From: Theristus sp. LFF4_11
Taxonomy: Eukaryota > Nematoda > Chromadorea > Monhysterida > Xyalidae
Assembly: GCA_030248135.1 (NCBI GenBank)
Contig: JASANC010001810.1
Location: 1-64,000 of the forward strand
Length of the DNA stretch: 64,000 bases
Direction: 5' to 3'
Shown here: positions 58,664 to 64,000 of the stretch, piece by piece
How positions within the stretch are numbered: the first letter of the stretch is position 1
How the letters are laid out: each line of letters starts with the position of its first letter
The notes under the pieces: generated by a model
The model's input: only the letters and a program-made list of their open reading frames with translations
What the model was told of the DNA's origin: nothing
The model's database searches: none
Position numbers and translations under genes: made by a program

Positions 58664-61600
58664 TCACACCGCTGTATTATGGACATGTTTGCGTTGATAT
58701 GCGTTTTCGTCACTCAGCGGTTGCTTGACGTCGTCGTAGGATGTCAGATCGGACAGGCGTTGCTTGTGCGCCATCTCAGCGGACGTGTTCGTTTTGTAGA
58801 CGTCGTTGTGCGTCTGCGTCATGGAAATGGACATATGACATGTGCTCGTCATGTGCCGAAAAACATTGAAACATTTAATTCAGTAAAACAGTAAAAGCAG
58901 CGAGAAAGCCAATAAAGCGAGCAGGCCGGAACTGAAAATGGCGAAAAATAGCCTGAAATAATTCCAGCAATTATATTTGCAAGTTAGTGGTGGAACGCAG
59001 AATGAAATAGACATCGGAGCTAGTTTTCACAAAATACCCATGCAGCAGCGGACGTGTGCGGCATCGGTGTTTCACTGCTGAAGGCAAATCGCCGTTGCTG
59101 CAGTCGACTGGTTTCTTTGCTTGCACCATGGAACACCATTTGCTGGCGCGCCAGTCTGGTCAGTGTGTCCTGTATAACACCGTTTTCTTTAGGACCTGGC
59201 CACCGTTCAGTGTAACTGCCATTTTATCCACAAAACCTCACAGTAAGCCACATCTTAAAAAACGAAGCAGAACAAAGCAACAGAAAGTGACAAAAGCAAC
59301 AAACGCGTTCACACACAAGCAGAAGCAAACTAGACCGCGCAAGTTTACATGCAACACGCTGATTGGTTGTATGATCGTCAATGAACCAATCAACGTACCC
59401 AGTTCCAATGCAACACGATGGTATAAGCAGCAGCTTTTAATGTGTGCGAAACATGTACTGCTGTTTGAGCAAAATATGCTGGTTGTGGTAAAAAAATTGT
59501 ACCGCAAAGCTCATGATCGTCTCTCCACAATCGTTCGCCTCTTGTTTCTCCTCGTCAAAGTTTCCACGGTAGAACAGCTCAATACAGGCACCGATCATTG
59601 CCAAAATCATGCCAGCGATCAAAATGTAGAAGATGCCGGCCACTTTGCTCAGATTCAGTGACACACTCTGGCTCGCCTGGAATATAGAAGTCGCCGTGTT
59701 TTTTTTTTGTTTAACATCTCAACTAGTCTATCAAACCTAGGGTTAGGGGCTTTGAAAAAAAATTTTTTTTTTATTTTTTTTTCGTTTTTTTTTAATTTGG
59801 ATTTTTTTTTTCAAACTTAAAAAAAAAATTGAAAATTTTTTCTTCTACGGTATGGCCGAGTAAACATGGCAGTTTTTTTCAGGGTGCAAGGAGCGCGCGA
59901 AATTTGAATGAAAGAAAAAAGACGTTCAGAAACCAAATTCTGTGCCAAATTTAACGCGTTTTTTTAACTAATGTATTCTTTGTGCTATTCTGTTCATTCT
60001 TTTTCCTTTGCACACATGATTAGGAATAATGTTGGCCTTTTTTGAAAAAGACAACTCCTAGTCTGCGACTGATCCTGCCTTGATGCACTGCCTTATTTAT
60101 TCGGTCATACTGTACTTTGCTCTGAAAATTCGATTTATGGCATAATTTTTTGAAAGTTCAAACCAAATTTTCTTCCCAACTTCTTTGTGTGCTTAGGTAA
60201 ATGTCATTATTTGGTCATTTTGACCGACGTACTCCATGTTTTTCGATTTGGATGACTTCTAGAGTCAATTTTTAGCGTTGAAATGACTTAACTGAATTGA
60301 AATATCGTTTCAGAAATCGTTTTCTTGCAACTTAGAACATGTTTTTCAGTCGGTAGGCCATGAGATGAACATGATATCTTGTTGATTGGCGTATGTTATA
60401 GGTCTACAATGGAGTTGTGCGATATATTGTTAAACAATTGGAGCGGAGATGTTGGTTAATACCACATCACACGACCGTTTTTCAGATGCCCGATAACATG
60501 GCCACATGTTAAAACTTGCGTGCTGAGCTAAACTAACGTGTTAAACTTGCGTCTGTCAGTTGCCCGCAACGTGATCGCGAAATCATGGTACGTGTTTTCG
60601 ATACGATGATTTGAAGAGTGGGCTCTCGCCATGTGGCAGATAGCATAGCTGGTTGAACCTGAAAGTAAGTGTCTTGGGGGGGGGCGACCGGGTCGACAGG
60701 GGTTGCCGACTTAGCTACAGCAAACAGGAATTTTTGAACACAGTCAAATTTTGGTAATTTTCTAAAGAGGAACAACTAAGAACGGTTCAATATTCAAGTA
60801 CACGTCGAAAATTGTCCTGTTTTACTGTTGAAAATGCAACTTTCCCTCTATGAAATGGACATAATTTCAATAAAACACGATTTTCGCTCTTATAGTTTTC
60901 CGGATCGTTCTGAAAATAGTCTAGATGAACTCAGCTCGACGAGACGCTTCGAACGAACCTAACTTGTAAAAAAAAATTTATCCGGATTTTTTTCCCCTAA
61001 CCCTAATCAAACCACTTCCAGAAGTTTTTCAGAACACTTGAACCTTCGAGCGATCATGGTAATTTCGAACATACAATGTACCTTTGACAGTCCCTGTTCG
61101 CACTGGCCACGGTCGTACCACCATTTGATTTCGAGTTTTTTCAGTTCGCCCTTTTCTTGCAGTTCAAGGATCGCCAGATTTATTGGAACTCTGTGGGAGT
61201 GTGAAGCAATTCTGGATGTGTTATGTATGAATGTAAAACAAGACGTCGAAGACAATGTGTTGTCAGTCACGATGACGAGCACCAATGAGCTTGAATTTTA
61301 CCTGAGATCCGAGCCAAAGGGTGTGGCGACGCCATATCCGAGCGAGTTCAGCGGTTCGCCGACTTTCATCGTGTCGCACGGCTTGCGCGTGTTCGCGTAT
61401 TCGTTCGATGTGCCCTCGAGCATGAACGCATACATTCCCTGAAAATAATAACACTGAGCAAATAAAAACCGATTCTTTCTTTAGATGCAAGCGAATTTGC
61501 ACTTGATTTGCTGATGAACACCGAAACATGACAGACTTGCTGAGCGGCTAGAGTTCTTTCTTGGCAATTTGACTATTTTTAATCGGGATATATCGCCTTT

Positions 61601-63894
61601 TCTCAAGAAACAAAGAGGACAACGAATGACAAAAAATCAGGAGTGACAAAAGAACAATGAATTCCAATGCAAACAGACAGGCTCCACAATCAACATGCCT
61701 TCGAATCGCGAACTCTTTGAATTCCCTCATCGTAGCTGCTCGTCAAAACCGTGGGCACCTGCGACTCCATGTACTGCCACATTTTGCGGTACGTCGCCAC
61801 AGTGGAATACTGAATGAATGTGAATGATAATCAGAACTGAAACATCGGCGCAATGATTGTCTTTGGCGAGATCATGCGACCGTTCAGTCAAACAAAGTTC
61901 GTTCACCACCAGTCAAAAACTGCAAAAGTTGAACGTTTGAAATTTCGAAACTTCAAAGTTCAACCACTCAACCTGAAAGAAGGCCGCCGTCGACCCGCCG
62001 CCCTGTATGCCGTACTTGATGCGCGTCTGACTGGCCAGCTTCTCGACGGTGTCAATGCTGGCCTCCAATTTTTCGCTCGTCAAAAACGCGGCCAAATTCG
62101 CAGTGTATGATGCCATGATGATCATCGTGAAGAACCACCAGGCGCTGCTGGCGATGCGGCCGGAAACGGACCTGGATGGATAGGGGAAAGGAAACAGTCC
62201 TTCCGACATGGATGGTTGGTTGCGTGGTCAACGTGTCTTGCGTGGTCAATGCAATTGAAGCGAATCAGTGCTGTGTGTGTTTCGATTCGAGTCGACTAAA
62301 AACCGACGTCCGAGCGAGCGCTCACTTTCCAACAGTCGAACTCTAAATTGTAGGCAATCAGGTGATTGGTTGGTGATCACATGATGCATACTTTCTGTGC
62401 AAGCATTGGTGTGGGGCGGAGTCTGTCCTGCACAGAAAGCATGCATGCATCACGAGATCACCAACCAATCACCTCATTACCTGTAGCTTAGAGTGTTGGT
62501 CGACTGTAAATGTGGTCGAAGGAAGGGCAACATATCATTTCCAGTGGAAGATGGTATTGCAGCAATTTCTTCCACCTCCACCAACAACAAAGATCAACAA
62601 ACCCATTCCAGTCCCAATTCTTTCCAGTCTGACGAATATTGCTAACCGAGGCAAAATATCGGTTCCCTGGTGCATCAGTGCAGCCAATGTGAACCAGAGA
62701 CAATTGTAGATTGAGAAGTCGTTGGACACGGCAAAGCCGCCGGTCGCATTGTTCTCAACGTTCCACTCGTACGGACTGAACCGGCAGACCAAGAAAATCA
62801 CGAGGGAGACCTGTTTCACAAAAACATTATTGCAAACACAAAAACGTTCCTGGTTTGTCCGACTCTTTATTTTCCTTGCAAAAATGAACAAAATAACCAC
62901 AAATTGAAACTGAACCCCAAGATAGGCGAGACAGATGAACGTCCAAATCTGTTCGCTCAACGGGTGCATAAACGCGAACACGGAGAATTCGGCCTTGTCC
63001 GGTTTCTTGATCATGATCGTGATGCCGGTCACCATGAACGGTTTGCTGAAGTCGACCACTCGTTCGCGAGTACGGCTGATTGTAAGTGGGGCGACGGCGA
63101 CCTGGGCTCGCTGAAATTGAGGGAAAAACCAGGACAATCCAATCAATGTCGAAATGCAAAGAGATGATTGGTTGTGCATGGTGGCAGTGTGACCAAACAG
63201 TGTCATCAACTGTATTCGACGTGCAGCCACTTTGCTTGTTCATGTTTGAGTGGTTTGCAAAGCAGTGCAATGCAACCCCCGTTTTGCAAATCTGATTGAT
63301 TGTTGTGTACGAACTTTGGACCAATTCAAAATCATCACACCACTCAAACTGATTGCAAACAAGCAAAAATTATTCAAAAAACGTCTCGTAAACGCATGCA
63401 CCGACCCCATCGAGCAGTTCACCGATCATTCCATTCCACGATCCGTCATGCTGCACGCCGCCGTATTTTCCATCGTCGACGAGTTTGATGCGATATCGAA
63501 AGCCGATACGAGCGGCCAACATCTGACGGTGAACGAAAGGAAATCATATGAACAAGACAAAGTGAACTTAACAAGAATTGCAACATCGAAACATGATTCG
63601 GTTTTATCGATTGAATTTTGTTCACCCTGATGAGGTCAACGCAGAAGCCTTCGAATTTCTCGTTGGCCTCCTTTTTTTCATGATCGGAGACGTACATCAT
63701 GTGCGGCGCGACCTGAAAAAATTCAAACTCAAACTCTTTTTCTTGTCTGTCAACCATTAAAAGCCAAAACTCACCTCGACTGTTGTGATGATGCGGAGCG
63801 ACGGATCACCGGTCTGATTCCAAATTTCGGCAAAGTCCAGCGTTGGCTTGGGCGGATGCTGGAGAATGCCGATGCCTTGTTGCCACGTGCACGA
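58664..63894 (-). CDS. Ionotropic glutamate receptor, AMPA-like (3' part)
   Basis: Eleven minus-strand exons, all in phase, about 520 aa; the N-terminal domain lies beyond the window. 63775-63894, 63626-63712, 63406-63522, 63110-62916, 62810-62647, 62171-61973, 61809-61699, 61438-61302, 61190-61082, 59676-59503, 58813-58664. Ligand lobe S1: [20 protein letters not shown] and [20 protein letters not shown]. Then the first helix, pore loop [14 protein letters not shown], and [11 protein letters not shown] in the gating helix. S2: [20 protein letters not shown] and [10 protein letters not shown]. Last helix: [30 protein letters not shown] favours the AMPA/GLR-1 group over kainate. The tail ends HVHNTAV, a class I PDZ ligand. 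Histidine stands at the Q/R-site position. Intron 61700-61808 region has a GC-AG donor (GCATGT). Intron 59677-61081 is filled by a hAT-like element. Confidence 0.93.
59738..61005. mobile_element. hAT-like TAGGGTTAGGGG element, copy 2, interrupted
   Basis: Ends TAGGGTTAGGGGCTTTG and TTCCCCTAACCCTA are inverted. The exact 8-bp direct repeat ATCAAACC flanks it (59730-59737, 61006-61013), which points to a hAT-type insertion. Nearly identical to 48652-49684 except for the 265-bp nested insertion. It occupies most of a receptor intron, starting about 60 bp from the exon that encodes the last membrane helix. Confidence 0.88.
59848..60112. mobile_element. Mariner-like MITE nested in the hAT-like element
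   Basis: CGGTATGGCCGAGTAA to TTATTCGGTCATACTG, flanked by TA (59846-59847, 60113-60114). The sister hAT-like copy at 48652 has the unoccupied sequence with a single TA at this point, so the insertion and TA duplication are directly visible. Confidence 0.92.
62345..62485. repeat. Intronic hairpin repeat, copy 4 (most intact)
   Basis: In the receptor intron 62172-62646. Left arm GGCAATCAGGTGATTGGTTG then GTGATCACATGATGCATACT; right arm AGCATGCATGCATCACGAGA then TCACCAACCAATCACCTCAT, about 50 bp each, with a loop GGGGCGGAGTCTGTCC. Best copy of the four in the window. Confidence 0.75.
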
Positions 63895-64000
63895 CTGTTG
63901 AAATGAAAAAAGAACCGTTTTTACCAAAAGTTATAAATCATGTCAGTTTTGAAAGTTTGAAAACAAAGGATTATTTTTAGAACAGCACAACGTCCTAAGG

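Noticed and set aside
48960..61000. Conserved minus-strand frame [14 protein letters not shown] in both TAGGGTTAGGGG copies as a transposase
   Set aside because: Too short, diverging in frame after about 33 residues, and without any catalytic motif; the identity reflects recent copying of the element.

Overview
The window is a gene-rich stretch of an invertebrate animal nuclear genome. All genes are split by introns, almost all GT-AG, and exons are more GC-rich than the T/A-rich introns. I could rebuild most exon chains by hand because splice phases agree from exon to exon. The gene set (an AMPA-like glutamate receptor ending in the PDZ ligand TAV, a CUB/LDLa membrane protein of the NETO/SOL-2/LEV-10 type, a UBASH3-like phosphatase without visible UBA or SH3 domains) fits an ecdysozoan, perhaps a nematode. 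The phylum is an inference.

Layout: 16-540 tandem repeat; 1342-2572 (+) C-terminus of a low-complexity A/Q-rich protein; 4569-8607 (+) UBASH3/STS-type histidine phosphatase; 8931-9921 (-) RRP15; 11261-16633 (+) ZC3H3-type CCCH protein with a foldback transposon in one intron; 17202-20421 (-) CUB/LDLa transmembrane protein; 25915-34806 (+) SCYL2 pseudokinase, 17 exons; 35836-39420 (-) LAS1/LAS1L, 11 exons; 41839-42686 (+) Ly6/uPAR-type protein; 42755-44571 (-) secreted protein of unknown function; about 44790-51000 repeat and transposon cluster with remarkable runs of G and C; 51308-52280 (+) NDUFS5; 52888-57738 (+) DET1, 11 exons; 58664 to beyond 63894 (-) ionotropic glutamate receptor, 5' end outside the window.

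There is no operon-like pathway. Several gene ends face each other closely (UBASH3-like/RRP15, Ly6/secreted protein, DET1/receptor). RRP15 and LAS1 both act in 60S ribosome maturation. The glutamate receptor and the CUB/LDLa protein could be functional partners (NETO/SOL proteins are auxiliary subunits of such receptors), but they lie about 40 kb apart.

The richest layer is repetitive DNA inside introns: a hairpin repeat family with one copy in each of four unrelated genes, hAT-like and Tc1/mariner-like non-autonomous elements with target-site duplications, one mariner-like element nested in a hAT-like element with the empty site preserved in a sister copy, a foldback element of tandem ATCGCGGCC units, a 162-bp inverted repeat, and a foldback complex with 7-10 base G/C tracts.
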